In this document: positions 1 to 7,269 of the stretch, piece by piece | How the letters are laid out: each line of letters begins with the position of its first letter | Numbering within the stretch: position 1 is the first letter of the stretch | Origin: Pseudomonadota bacterium | Lineage (GTDB): Bacteria; Pseudomonadota; Alphaproteobacteria; Rhizobiales; Hyphomicrobiaceae | Assembly (NCBI GenBank): GCA_023387235.1 | Contig: JAEWIJ010000106.1 | Location: 1 to 16,106 of the forward strand | Direction of reading: 5' to 3' | Length of the DNA stretch: 16,106 nt | Made by a program: the position numbers and the translations under genes | The notes under the pieces: model-generated | Seen by the model: the letters and a program-made list of their open reading frames with translations, nothing else | Told to the model about the DNA's origin: nothing | Databases searched by the model: none

Positions 1-47
1 GGCCGCAAGCGCGGCCCGCCCAGAGGTGGCATCCAGCGAGGTGGAAA

Positions 48-1040
48 TCAAGCGCGCTGAAGCGTGCCCGATGCCAACAGCCGCCGTGACGCAAGGCGAC
101 GCTCGCTCATTCCTTCGCGACGAAACCTGAACAGCTGCGCGGGACGGCCTCCCGTCTGCTGCCTCATGGTTCCCGTCGCCTCGATCACGCCCGCACCTTC
201 CACGTAACGGCGGAAGTTCTGCTTGTGCAGGCTCGGGCCGAGGATGGCCTCCGCCGAACGTTGCAGATCGAGCAGCGTGAATACGGGCGGGACCAGATCC
301 ATGGCGATCGGACGGACGCGCAGGCGCGCCCTGAGGCGACCGAGCGCCGCGGCGAGGATCTGGAGATGATCCGCGACCATGCGCTGGGACGTGAGCCCCT
401 CGCCCATGCCCTCGAGATAGCCGCCTTCGCCAGGATAGGGCGCAAGGCTCTGCACGAGCGCACAGCGCTCGAGCGTGCTGGTCTCTTCCCAGGGCGTGCT
501 GTCGAGACCGAACGCGCTGCGAATGCGCCGTGACTGGCGGTCGAGCGCCTGATCTCCGGCAAGCGTCGCGGACTGGGCACGGCTCAGCAGAAGCTGGCCG
601 ATGCGCTCATGCCCGGTCAGGCCCCCGCGACGGCGGCGGTCCTCCCATGGCATGAAGTCGAGGCAGCGGCGCCATGTGCCGCCGACGACGCCTGCGCGCT
701 GCTGGGGCGGAACGAGCCCCAGAAAGCCGATCGAAAGTGCGGAGCACGGTTCCCCGATCCCGCTGCCGGCGCCGCTTCGGCGCGCGGTGTGTACCTGCTC
801 AAGTCTCCCCACCTCGAGCCCGGTATTGTCGAGAAGCCAGTCCCGGACCCCGAGGTCCAGACACTTATGCGCTCCCGGATCGAAGGCGACGCTTGGAAAG
901 CGCGCTTCGCTCGTACTTCCTTCGTCGACAAGAACTACTGGCTCGTCCCCCTCGACACTCAACAGACATGCTGCCAGTTCAACCGCAAATCCCCCGTACG
1001 ATGGTCGACGATCGACCATCGGGGCAATCCGCTCGGACAT
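48..1040 (-). CDS. nadQ: NadQ-type NAD metabolism regulator (Nudix-like + winged helix)
   Basis: This 330-residue protein matches the alphaproteobacterial 'NAD regulator' family (COG4111, NadQ), proposed to control NAD biosynthesis genes by sensing NAD or a related metabolite. Residues about 15-135 look like a degenerate Nudix fold (FDPGAHKCLDLGVRDWL near 53-69, EQVHTA near 81-86, LSIGFLGL near 102-109, DFMPWED near 128-134). A catalytic Nudix box is not evident, as expected for a sensor rather than a hydrolase. Residues about 245-310 form the winged-helix part, with the family signature LHKQNFRRYVEGAG (271-284) and TGGRPAQLFRFRR (296-308). The start at 1040 has a G-rich stretch (GGGGGA) six bases upstream. 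An ATG seven codons inside (1019) is an alternative start and lies within a perfect palindrome. The NAD genes it would regulate are not in the window. Family assignment is recognition by motif; the regulatory role is inferred from the family. Confidence 0.8.
   Translation of the reverse strand: MSERIAPMVDRRPSYGGFAVELAACLLSVEGDEPVVLVDEGSTSEARFPSVAFDPGAHKCLDLGVRDWLLDNTGLEVGRLEQVHTARRSGAGSGIGEPCSALSIGFLGLVPPQQRAGVVGGTWRRCLDFMPWEDRRRRGGLTGHERIGQLLLSRAQSATLAGDQALDRQSRRIRSAFGLDSTPWEETSTLERCALVQSLAPYPGEGGYLEGMGEGLTSQRMVADHLQILAAALGRLRARLRVRPIAMDLVPPVFTLLDLQRSAEAILGPSLHKQNFRRYVEGAGVIEATGTMRQQTGGRPAQLFRFRREGMSERRLASRRLLASGTLQRA
999..1021. promoter_or_regulatory. Perfect 23-bp palindrome at the start of nadQ
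   Basis: CGATGGTCGA (999-1008), a 3-base centre, then TCGACCATCG (1012-1021) form a perfect 10-bp inverted repeat. It covers codons 7-14 of nadQ and includes the alternative ATG at 1017-1019. It could be an autoregulatory operator or an RNA hairpin over the translation start. The symmetry is seen directly; the function is inference. Confidence 0.4.
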
Positions 1041-1339
1041 GCATTCCCCCGTCGCTGTGCGTGCGGCCCCCCGACCCTCTGCTCAGCGTCGTGATCATCC
1101 GACAGGAATTTGTCATTTTTCGTACAAGCAGTTTCTCAGCGATCACAATCGCTTCCGGCTGGACACGTCGCCATTAGGCCACGGACTTAGCGAACTTATT
1201 TATGCTCAATGACTTAGTTGGCGCGTGGTGTTCTGCAGGCGCAGTTTCCACTGGGCTGAAAAATGTCTTTCCCCAGGGAAGTTTCTGAGCGAGGCAATTG
1301 GCTTCCAACTGTCGCCGGCCGCAAAATGGCCACGCCAAA
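1041..1339. other. Intergenic region upstream of nadQ, downstream of the complex I subunit gene
   Basis: About 300 bases without a supportable gene. It is the promoter region of nadQ on the minus strand and is less GC-rich than its neighbours. It contains a 16-bp dyad, AGCGAT-CACA-ATCGCT (1138-1153), and a small dyad GACA-N6-TGTC (1101-1114), both of operator-like size. I could not place convincing -35/-10 boxes, and I see no clear intrinsic terminator for the gene ending at 1340. Confidence 0.5.
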
Positions 1340-1645
1340 TTAATGTGTCCAGGGCTCGCGACGGCCGAATTTGAAATTGTCGGCGTAGGATTTGCGAATG
1401 GGCTTGCGGGTCTTCGGCTCGCTCAGGCGAAAAGGAATGCCGTTTCGCTCGGCATACGCGATCGCCTCTTCCTTGCTATCGAATTCGAGGCGGACCTGCG
1501 CGTTCATGTCGGTCGAACTCGTCCAGCCCATGAGCGGGTCGACCTCGCGCGGGGCGGCGCCTTCGAACTCGAGCACCCAGGCCTTCGTGCGGGCCTGACC
1601 GGACTGCATGGCGGTTTTGGCAGGACGATAGATGCGGGCGATCAT
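1340..1645 (-). CDS. ETC complex I subunit (NDUFS4-like, 18 kDa accessory subunit)
   Basis: The 101-residue product belongs to the 'ETC complex I subunit conserved region' family (Pfam PF04800), the bacterial counterpart of mitochondrial NDUFS4, a peripheral-arm accessory subunit of NADH:quinone oxidoreductase on the cytoplasmic side. Visible signatures are MIARIYRPAKTAMQSG at the N-terminus, WVLEFE, DPLMGWTSS followed by QVRLEFDSKEEAIAYAE, and the C-terminal YADNFKFGRREPWTH. I chose the ATG at 1643-1645 because family members begin with this MxARIY segment. An upstream in-frame ATG at 1702 would add 19 proline-rich residues and has a GGA-type ribosome site, so the longer form cannot be excluded. 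It stands alone, away from any nuo genes, which is usual for this subunit in Alphaproteobacteria. It is divergent from tctC. Confidence 0.9.
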   Translation of the reverse strand: MIARIYRPAKTAMQSGQARTKAWVLEFEGAAPREVDPLMGWTSSTDMNAQVRLEFDSKEEAIAYAERNGIPFRLSEPKTRKPIRKSYADNFKFGRREPWTH

Positions 1646-1741
1646 GGTGGGCGAATCCGGAGGTGCGGGCGCGAATGGATCTGGCGGGCCGACCGTTAGC
1701 ATCCTTCGTCCGATCTGGAAATACGCGGCAGGCAGAACGAA

Positions 1742-1800
1742 CGTGCAGAGTATCCAAAGGGACGGCTGGCGCCGCTATCTGCCTTTGGCTATCCTGCACG
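1742..1800. promoter_or_regulatory. Long imperfect inverted repeat in the tctC leader
   Basis: Two 19-base arms (1742-1760 and 1782-1800) are inverted copies with 16 of 19 positions matching. Each has perfect outer (CGTGCAG/CTGCACG) and inner (CCAAAGG/CCTTTGG) blocks, separated by a 21-base spacer that itself contains CGGC-TGGC-GCCG. The element ends 31 bases before the tctC start. It could be a pair of operator half-sites for a regulator of the transporter or a structured 5' leader. There is no T-run after it, so it is not a normal terminator. Confidence 0.45.
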
Positions 1801-1818
1801 CAATAAATAAAACCGACT

Positions 1819-1823
1819 GGAGG
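1819..1823 (+). promoter_or_regulatory. Ribosome binding site of tctC
   Basis: GGAGG sits 8 bases before the ATG at 1832 and fixes that start. The AT-rich stretch just upstream (1799-1812) probably keeps the site unpaired. Confidence 0.8.
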
Positions 1824-1831
1824 AAACGAAG

Positions 1832-2824
1832 ATGGCTAAACATACCCGCCGCGAGGTGCTCGTTGGGGGCGGTGCTCTCGCAGCAGCCGCGGCAGCCGGC
1901 GTCAGCCCGGCCTTTGCCCAGGCCTACCCCGCGCGCCCTGTTACGGTTGTCTGCCCCTGGGGAGCCGGCGGCGGCACCGACGCCACGGCGCGCATTGTCG
2001 CCGCGGGGCTCGAGAAGGAGCTGAAGCAGCCCTTCAACGTCGTGAACCGGACAGGCGGCTCCGGCGTCGTCGGACATGCCGCGATCGCGTCCGCGCCACC
2101 CGATGGCTACACGATCGGCCTCGCGACGGTCGAGATCTCCATGATGCATTGGCAGGGCCTGACCGAGCTCAAGCCGGACAGCTATACGCCGCTCGCGCTC
2201 ATGAACGAGGATCCGCCCGGCATCCAGGTGAATGCATCGAGCCCGTACAAGACCGTGAAGGAGCTCGCGGACGCGATCAAGGCCGCGCCTCATGGCAAGA
2301 TGAAAGCTTCAGGCACCGGCCAGGGCGGCATCTGGCATCTCGCGCTCGTCGGCTGGCTGACCTCCATGGGCCTGAAGCCCGATCACGTCGCGTGGGTGCC
2401 GCTCAACGGCGCCGCGCCGGCCATGCAGGATCTCGCCGCCGGCGGTCTCGATCTCGTCACGTGCTCGGTTCCCGAGGCGCGCGCGATCATCGAAGCGGGC
2501 AAGGCGCGCAGCCTCGCCGTGATGGCCACCGAGCGCAATCCGGCGTTCAAGGACGTGCCGACGCTCAAGGAAGCCATGGGCATCGACTACACGACCGGCG
2601 CATGGCGCGCCTTCCTGGCGCCGAAGGGCCTTCCCGCGAATATCCAGAGCACGCTTACGGCTGCGCTCAAGAAGGTCAACGAGTCGAAGGAATTCCTCGA
2701 CTTCATGGCCAACCGCGGTTTCGGCGTCCGCTGGGCCGACGCCGCGGGCACGGCGAAGTTCATGGACGAAGGCAACAAGGCCATGGGTGTCGCCATGAAG
2801 GCCGCCGGCCTCGCCAAGGGCTGA
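1832..2824 (+). CDS. tctC: TctC/Bug family periplasmic solute-binding protein
   Basis: A 330-residue extracytoplasmic binding protein of the tripartite tricarboxylate transporter (TTT) family. It would capture an organic acid in the periplasm and deliver it to TctAB. The N-terminus carries a twin-arginine signal (T-R-R-E-V-L at 5-10, an alanine-rich hydrophobic stretch 12-23, likely cleavage after AFA at 29), so export of the folded protein by Tat is likely. The mature protein starts with YPARPVTVVCPWGAGGGTDATAR, the typical first strand and ligand-loop region of Bug proteins. The later PDGYTIGL (about 89-96) and the alternating alpha/beta pattern also fit the family, and the length is normal. 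The start is set by a GGAGG box. The ligand cannot be read from sequence: Bug proteins bind many carboxylates and other small molecules. It is the first gene of a tctCBA operon. Confidence 0.93.
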   Translation: MAKHTRREVLVGGGALAAAAAAGVSPAFAQAYPARPVTVVCPWGAGGGTDATARIVAAGLEKELKQPFNVVNRTGGSGVVGHAAIASAPPDGYTIGLATVEISMMHWQGLTELKPDSYTPLALMNEDPPGIQVNASSPYKTVKELADAIKAAPHGKMKASGTGQGGIWHLALVGWLTSMGLKPDHVAWVPLNGAAPAMQDLAAGGLDLVTCSVPEARAIIEAGKARSLAVMATERNPAFKDVPTLKEAMGIDYTTGAWRAFLAPKGLPANIQSTLTAALKKVNESKEFLDFMANRGFGVRWADAAGTAKFMDEGNKAMGVAMKAAGLAKG

Positions 2825-2829
2825 TCCGC

Positions 2830-2857
2830 GAGGGGCCTGCACCAGCACAGGCCCCTC
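2830..2857 (+). terminator. Intercistronic hairpin between tctC and tctB
   Basis: GAGGGGCCTG (2830-2839), an 8-base loop, and CAGGCCCCTC (2848-2857) give a perfect 10-bp GC-rich stem starting 5 bases after the tctC stop. No T-run follows, so it is more likely an mRNA-stabilising or partial-termination element than a full terminator. Such elements commonly let binding-protein genes be expressed above their permease genes. Confidence 0.6.
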
Positions 2858-2893
2858 CTCATCGTTGGCCGCCATTTGGATCCGAAAATCCTG

Positions 2894-3406
2894 ATGCACC
2901 TATCCGATCGTGTGACAGGGCTGTTCCTCGTCGCCCTGGGCGGCGTTGCGGCCTATGCCGGATCACGTCTGCCGCCCGTACCCGGCCAGCAGATCGGGCC
3001 TGAAGTTTTCCCGATGATCGTCGGCATCGGTCTTGCGGCCTGCGGTTTGATGATCGCCGCCGGCATCGGCCGGAGCTACGAGGACGGAGCCGAGGCCGAT
3101 CTCGCGCGTGTGGCCGGCACGGGCGAAGATGCGGCGGCGCCCGAAGCAAGCCGTTGGTCGGGTCTCAGAGCGCTCATCCCCCCGGCACTGCTGATATTCT
3201 ATGTCTACGTCGTCGAGACGCTCGGCTTTCTGCCGACAGCGGCCGCGATCGTGCTCGTATCGTCGCTCGCTCTCGGCGCCCGGCTCCGCCTTGCCATCCC
3301 GCTGGCGATCGTCGCTCCGCTTGTCATCAATCTCCTGTTTCTGAAGCTGCTGCGCGTGCCGCTGCCGTCTGGCCTGCTCCCGCTGCCGTGGATCGGACTG
3401 CCATGA
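2894..3406 (+). CDS. tctB: TctB, small membrane subunit of the tripartite tricarboxylate transporter
   Basis: A 170-residue integral membrane protein matching the poorly conserved TctB family in size, topology and position. The visible pattern is an N-terminal membrane segment (about 7-24), the family-like GPEVFPMIVGIGLAACG at the second segment, a charged cytoplasmic linker (about 64-90, rich in D, E and A), then hydrophobic segments at about 93-112, 115-137 and 139-158. It is required together with TctA for uptake of the substrate bound by TctC. I chose the ATG at 2894, which gives the common start MHLSDRVTGLF. A TTG at 2876 would add six residues. Neither has a strong ribosome site. The stop overlaps the start of tctA (ATGA, 3403-3406), implying translational coupling. 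Confidence 0.87.
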   Translation: MHLSDRVTGLFLVALGGVAAYAGSRLPPVPGQQIGPEVFPMIVGIGLAACGLMIAAGIGRSYEDGAEADLARVAGTGEDAAAPEASRWSGLRALIPPALLIFYVYVVETLGFLPTAAAIVLVSSLALGARLRLAIPLAIVAPLVINLLFLKLLRVPLPSGLLPLPWIGLP

Positions 3407-4893
3407 GCGACCTCGCACAAGGCTTTTCTCTGGTCTTCCAACTTGATGTCCTTGTCGTCATCTTTTTGGCGTCGATCTACGGACTGGTCGTTGGCGCCGT
3501 ACCCGGTCTCACGGCGACCATGGCGACGGCCCTGCTCGTTCCGATTACATTCTACCTGCCACCCATCGCAGCCATCGGCGCCATCATCTCGTCGTCCGCC
3601 ATGGCGATCTTCTCCGGGGATATACCGGGGGCACTCCTTCGCATTCCCGGGACGCCGGCGTCTGCCGCCTATACGGACGAAGCGTACGCCATGACCCGCA
3701 AGGGCCGGCCGGAGATGGCGCTCGGCATCGGCCTCTGGTTCAGCGCCCTCGGCGGCATATTTGGGACGCTTGCGCTCATGGCGCTGGCCCCTCCTCTCGC
3801 CAGCATGGCGCTGCGCTTCTCGACGTTCGAATATTTCTGGCTCGCGTTCCTCGGCCTCATGTGCGCGACGCTCGTCTCCCGATCCTCGCCCGTGAAGGCG
3901 ATAGCAGCCATGCTTCTCGGTCTGCTGGTCTCGTGCATCGGCATCGAGAACCCAGCCGGAACGCCGCGTTTTACGTTCGGAAATACGAACCTGCTCGGCG
4001 GTATCGAGGTGATCCCGGCCCTCGTCGGCGTGTTCGCCGTCTCCGAGGTCATGCGCGCCATGCTGACCGCCGAGCCGCCCAAGCCCCCGCGGCGACGTCT
4101 CGGCGGCATCCTTGCGGGACAATGGGCGCTGACCAAGCAGTATCCCAAGCAGCAGTTTCGCGGGAATATCATCGGCGTCCTGATCGGCGTCCTGCCCGGC
4201 GCGGGCGCCGACATCGCGGCGTGGGTCGCATACTCGGTATCGAAGAGATTCTCCAAGGAGCCGGAGAAGTTCGGAACAGGCCATCCCGAGGGCCTGATCG
4301 AATCGGGATCGGGCAACAATTCGGCTCTGGCGGCGGGCTGGGTGCCGGCACTGCTGTTCGGCATTCCGGGCGACACGATCACGGCCATTGCCATCGGCGT
4401 GCTCTACATGAAGGGGCTCAATCCGGGGCCGACGCTCTTCACCGAGCAGGCCTCGAGCATGTACGCCCTCTACATCATCTTCATTCTGGCCAACATCCTC
4501 ATGATCCCTCTCGGGATCGCCATGATACGCGCCTCGAGCCAGGTGCTCAGAGCACCGCGTGCCTCCGTCATGCCGGTCATCGTGCTGCTATGCGCCGTCG
4601 GCGCCTTCGCGACGGGCAACAACCTGTTCGCCGTGCTGACGGTCGCGGCATTCGGCGTCCTTGGCTATGTCATGGAGCGCAACGGCTACCCGGTCGCAGC
4701 GATGGTGCTCGGGATCATCATGGGCACGATGGTGGAGCAGAATCTCGTGACCTCGATCATGAAATCGGACGGCAGCATCATTCCGTTCTTCAACCGTCCG
4801 GTCGCCTCCGTGCTCGCGGCCATGACGATCGCCGCGCTGCTGTGGCCGGTGTTCGCATGGGGCTGGCGACGCGTGCGCACGGCAGTAGCGTAA
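3403..4893 (+). CDS. tctA: TctA, large permease subunit of the tripartite tricarboxylate transporter
   Basis: A 496-residue polytopic inner-membrane permease of the TTT family, with the usual length. Diagnostic motifs are GAVPGLTATMATALLVP (31-47), IPGTPASAAYTDEAYAM (81-97), the second, pseudo-repeated GVLPGAGADIAAWVAY (262-277), and the glycine/asparagine-rich SGSGNNSALAAGWVPALLFGIPGD (starting at 301). About ten or more hydrophobic segments are visible. The ATG at 3403 overlaps the tctB stop in an ATGA arrangement; the reading frame is open further upstream, but that part is out-of-frame tctB sequence. With TctB it forms the sodium- or proton-coupled channel for the ligand brought by TctC (family knowledge). 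Its stop lies 3 bases from the stop of the convergent amidohydrolase, with no room for a separate terminator. Confidence 0.95.
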   Translation: MSDLAQGFSLVFQLDVLVVIFLASIYGLVVGAVPGLTATMATALLVPITFYLPPIAAIGAIISSSAMAIFSGDIPGALLRIPGTPASAAYTDEAYAMTRKGRPEMALGIGLWFSALGGIFGTLALMALAPPLASMALRFSTFEYFWLAFLGLMCATLVSRSSPVKAIAAMLLGLLVSCIGIENPAGTPRFTFGNTNLLGGIEVIPALVGVFAVSEVMRAMLTAEPPKPPRRRLGGILAGQWALTKQYPKQQFRGNIIGVLIGVLPGAGADIAAWVAYSVSKRFSKEPEKFGTGHPEGLIESGSGNNSALAAGWVPALLFGIPGDTITAIAIGVLYMKGLNPGPTLFTEQASSMYALYIIFILANILMIPLGIAMIRASSQVLRAPRASVMPVIVLLCAVGAFATGNNLFAVLTVAAFGVLGYVMERNGYPVAAMVLGIIMGTMVEQNLVTSIMKSDGSIIPFFNRPVASVLAAMTIAALLWPVFAWGWRRVRTAVA

Positions 4894-4896
4894 CCA

Positions 4897-6048
4897 TCAG
4901 GCCGGACGCAACTCGCGCGCGACCAGCGCCTCCCAGAGGCCGACGCCATAGGGAATGATCGCATCGTTGAAATCGAAGTGCGGCGAATGTAGCCCCGGAT
5001 TGGCGCCGCTCTTCTGCGCGCCGAGCCAGAGGTAGGCGCCCGGCACTTCGTGCAGCATGAAAGCGAAATCCTCCGCCGCCATGCTCGGCTTGGCATCTCG
5101 CACACTCATCGCGGGCGACCCCGCAACGGCGGCGGCCCGCGCTCGCGCCGCCGCATCGGCATCGTTGATCGTCGCCGGGTAACGGCGCTCGTAGCGCGTC
5201 GTTGCTTCGCAATCGAAGGCCGACGCGACCTTTGCCGCCACGCTCGCCATGCGCGCTTCGATGAGATCGCCGACGCCAGCATCGAACCAGCGCGTCGTGC
5301 CGCGGATCACTGCGACCTCGGGAATGACGTTCCACACATCGCCCGTATGGATCTGCGTCACCGAGACGACCGCCGCCTCGACGGGCGAGACATTGCGACT
5401 CGCGATCGTCTGCAGCGCGCCGACGATCTGGCCTGCCGCGACGACCGGATCGGCCCCCTCATGCGGCATGGCGCCATGCGAGCCGCGTCCGCGCACCTCG
5501 ATCTCGAAAGTGCCGAAGGCCGCCATCATGGCATCGTCGCGCACGACGACCTCGCCGACCGGCAGTGCCGGCCAATTGTGCAGTCCGTAGACGCGGCTCA
5601 CGGGAAAATCGCGGAAGAGCCCGGCCTTGACCATCTCCCGCCCGCCGCCTTCGCTCTCCTCCGCCGGCTGGAAGATGAAGTGCACGGTTCCGTCGAACGA
5701 GACGTGCTCGGCGCAACGGCGCGCGGCCGCGAGCAGCATCGAGACGTGCCCATCATGCCCACACGCGTGCATCTTGCCGCGACGCGTCGATCGGTGTGGG
5801 ATATCACCGGCCTCTTCGATCGGCAGCGCGTCCATGTCGGCGCGAATGCCGATGGCCTGGCGCGATGAGCCGCGCGTCAATGTGCCGACGACGCCCGTTC
5901 CTGCGATGCCCGTCTTGACGCTCAGTCCCCATGCGGCAAGCTGGCGCGCGATAAAATCCGCCGTCTCCCGCTCCTCGAAAGCGAGCTCGGGCTTTCTATG
6001 AAGCTCGCGCCGCCACGCGATCACATCTGCGAGATCATCCGAGCGCAT
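4897..6048 (-). CDS. M20D family amidohydrolase (hippurate / N-acyl-amino-acid hydrolase-like)
   Basis: A 383-residue metallohydrolase of peptidase family M20, subfamily D, which removes acyl groups from N-acyl amino acids or related amides in the cytoplasm. Visible signatures are WRRELHRKPELAFEE (12-26), GIRADMDALPI (67-77), the metal-binding ACGHDGH (95-101), the catalytic/metal pair in QPAEES (127-132), GLHNWP (155-160), the dimerisation-domain GRGSHGAMPHEGADP (187-201), and the late ligand region GLHSPHFDFND (352-362). All expected metal-site residues are present. I chose the ATG at 6048 because family members start just before the WRRELHRxPEL helix; an in-frame TTG at 6120 would add 24 residues. 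It converges on tctA. The substrate is not readable; a link to the transported solute is speculative. Confidence 0.92.
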   Translation of the reverse strand: MRSDDLADVIAWRRELHRKPELAFEERETADFIARQLAAWGLSVKTGIAGTGVVGTLTRGSSRQAIGIRADMDALPIEEAGDIPHRSTRRGKMHACGHDGHVSMLLAAARRCAEHVSFDGTVHFIFQPAEESEGGGREMVKAGLFRDFPVSRVYGLHNWPALPVGEVVVRDDAMMAAFGTFEIEVRGRGSHGAMPHEGADPVVAAGQIVGALQTIASRNVSPVEAAVVSVTQIHTGDVWNVIPEVAVIRGTTRWFDAGVGDLIEARMASVAAKVASAFDCEATTRYERRYPATINDADAAARARAAAVAGSPAMSVRDAKPSMAAEDFAFMLHEVPGAYLWLGAQKSGANPGLHSPHFDFNDAIIPYGVGLWEALVARELRPA

Positions 6049-6465
6049 TTTTCCGTCCCGGTCAGCAATGAGCGGCGCACGGGCCGCATAAATCCGCACT
6101 TTCGCATCAGGAAAGCGCAACTTCGCGCACGACCGTCACGGCCGGAGCGAGCCGAGATGGAATGTCGCATTTCCTGAAGTTGCCACAATAGCGAGATTAA
6201 CCCCATCCATGCGGAAGGTGAGGGGGTGATGCCTCGTTGCCCTTCCGAAGTCAACGACTTGCATCGGGAAACACAGAAGCAAGGCGAAGTCGCTATTGGC
6301 GTGACGCCGGCGAAAATCGGCCAGTGTCGCGCGCATTCTCGTGCGCCCTCAAGGGACATGCGACGACGTTCCGACGCTGCATCGCCTGCATAAAGCGCCG
6401 ATCTTCTGGTCACGACGCCGGCCGCTGAGCTGGAGAATTATGCACGCGTACTTCACGAGGCGAAC
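6049..6465. other. Divergent intergenic region, amidohydrolase / methyltransferase
   Basis: About 417 bases with no supportable gene; the open frames here on both strands lack family features. It should hold the promoters of both flanking genes. The only symmetry I note is AAGTC-AAC-GACTT (6248-6260). No tRNA, hairpin with a T-run, or clear promoter boxes were found by eye. Confidence 0.5.
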
Positions 6466-7254
6466 ATGACTGCGCTCAATCCCCTGCTGACGAAGATTTT
6501 CCGTGGCCCGCTCGACCTCAACGGGCCCGTGCTCGGGCGCGTCTTCTATCTCTTCGAGTACGTGCGATCGTACGTCGAGGAGAAGCTCGAGGCCTTCGAC
6601 AAGCGCTTCGGCACCGATACGTCGGCGCCGACATTCGAGCGCAATCAGAAAACGTCCGTCCACTTCTACGTGCCGACGACGGCGTCGATCATCTACGGCA
6701 TCCTCACCTTCCTGCCGCTCGACTCGAACAGGTTCACCTTCGTCGACATGGGATCGGGAAAAGGGCGCGCCTTGCTCGTCGCCTCGGAATTTCCGTTCCA
6801 GAAGATCGTCGGCGTCGAGCTCTCGGACAACCTCCACCGGATCGCCGAAGACAACGTCAAACGCTATAAGCCGGCGACGCAGCAGTGCACGGACTTCGAT
6901 CTCAAGTGCATGGATGCCACGGCGTACAACCACGGCGACGGGCCGCTCGTGCTCTATCTCTTCGATCCGTTCGGTCGCGAGATCATGCAGGAGGTTGTGG
7001 CCAAGCTCGAGACCTCGCTGAAGGCGAACCCGCGCGAGGCCTATGTCGTCTATGTCTACCCGCAGTACGATGATCTGCTGCAGAACTCACCCATGCTGGA
7101 GAAGGTGAAGCAGGGCGGCCCGAAGTTCCAGCCCTGGAGCCAGTACACGATCTATGCTGCGAAGACGCCGGACGTGGGCGAGCCTCAGGATGCCGAAGTC
7201 GCTCGGTCCGTCGAGACGTCGGCCGCGACCGTGCCAACGAAGACGGCCGCGTAA
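6466..7254 (+). CDS. Class I SAM-dependent methyltransferase
   Basis: A 262-residue protein with a Rossmann-type methyltransferase core. Motif I is VDMGSGKGRALLVA (93-106), the SAM-binding glycine loop; the acidic end of strand 2 is GVELSD (116-121); strand 4 ends in LFDPFG (165-170), where methyltransferases of this group carry a substrate-side D-P-F/P motif. The N-terminal 60 residues are charged and helical and precede the core segment HFYVPTTASIIYGIL. The C-terminal tail (about 235-262) is low in complexity and rich in A, T, E and V. The ATG at 6466 has GAGG six bases upstream. The family resembles uncharacterised alphaproteobacterial methyltransferases distantly like the DOT1 fold. The methylated substrate is unknown, and the neighbours (amidohydrolase, cbpM) give no clue. 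Confidence 0.82.
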   Translation: MTALNPLLTKIFRGPLDLNGPVLGRVFYLFEYVRSYVEEKLEAFDKRFGTDTSAPTFERNQKTSVHFYVPTTASIIYGILTFLPLDSNRFTFVDMGSGKGRALLVASEFPFQKIVGVELSDNLHRIAEDNVKRYKPATQQCTDFDLKCMDATAYNHGDGPLVLYLFDPFGREIMQEVVAKLETSLKANPREAYVVYVYPQYDDLLQNSPMLEKVKQGGPKFQPWSQYTIYAAKTPDVGEPQDAEVARSVETSAATVPTKTAA

Positions 7255-7269
7255 GGGCGCTCGCAGCGC

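Noticed and set aside
1..32. Minus-strand ATG (30-32) opening a frame that runs off the left edge, 15 bases after the nadQ stop
   Set aside because: Only ten codons are visible, there is no clear ribosome site, and no family can be recognised.
3205..4284. 359-codon minus-strand open frame opposite tctB/tctA
   Set aside because: Shadow of membrane-protein genes; highly charged and without family features.
6021..6413. Minus-strand open frames of 130 and 66 codons upstream of the amidohydrolase
   Set aside because: No domain, poor ribosome sites and overlap with the amidohydrolase start; treated as intergenic.
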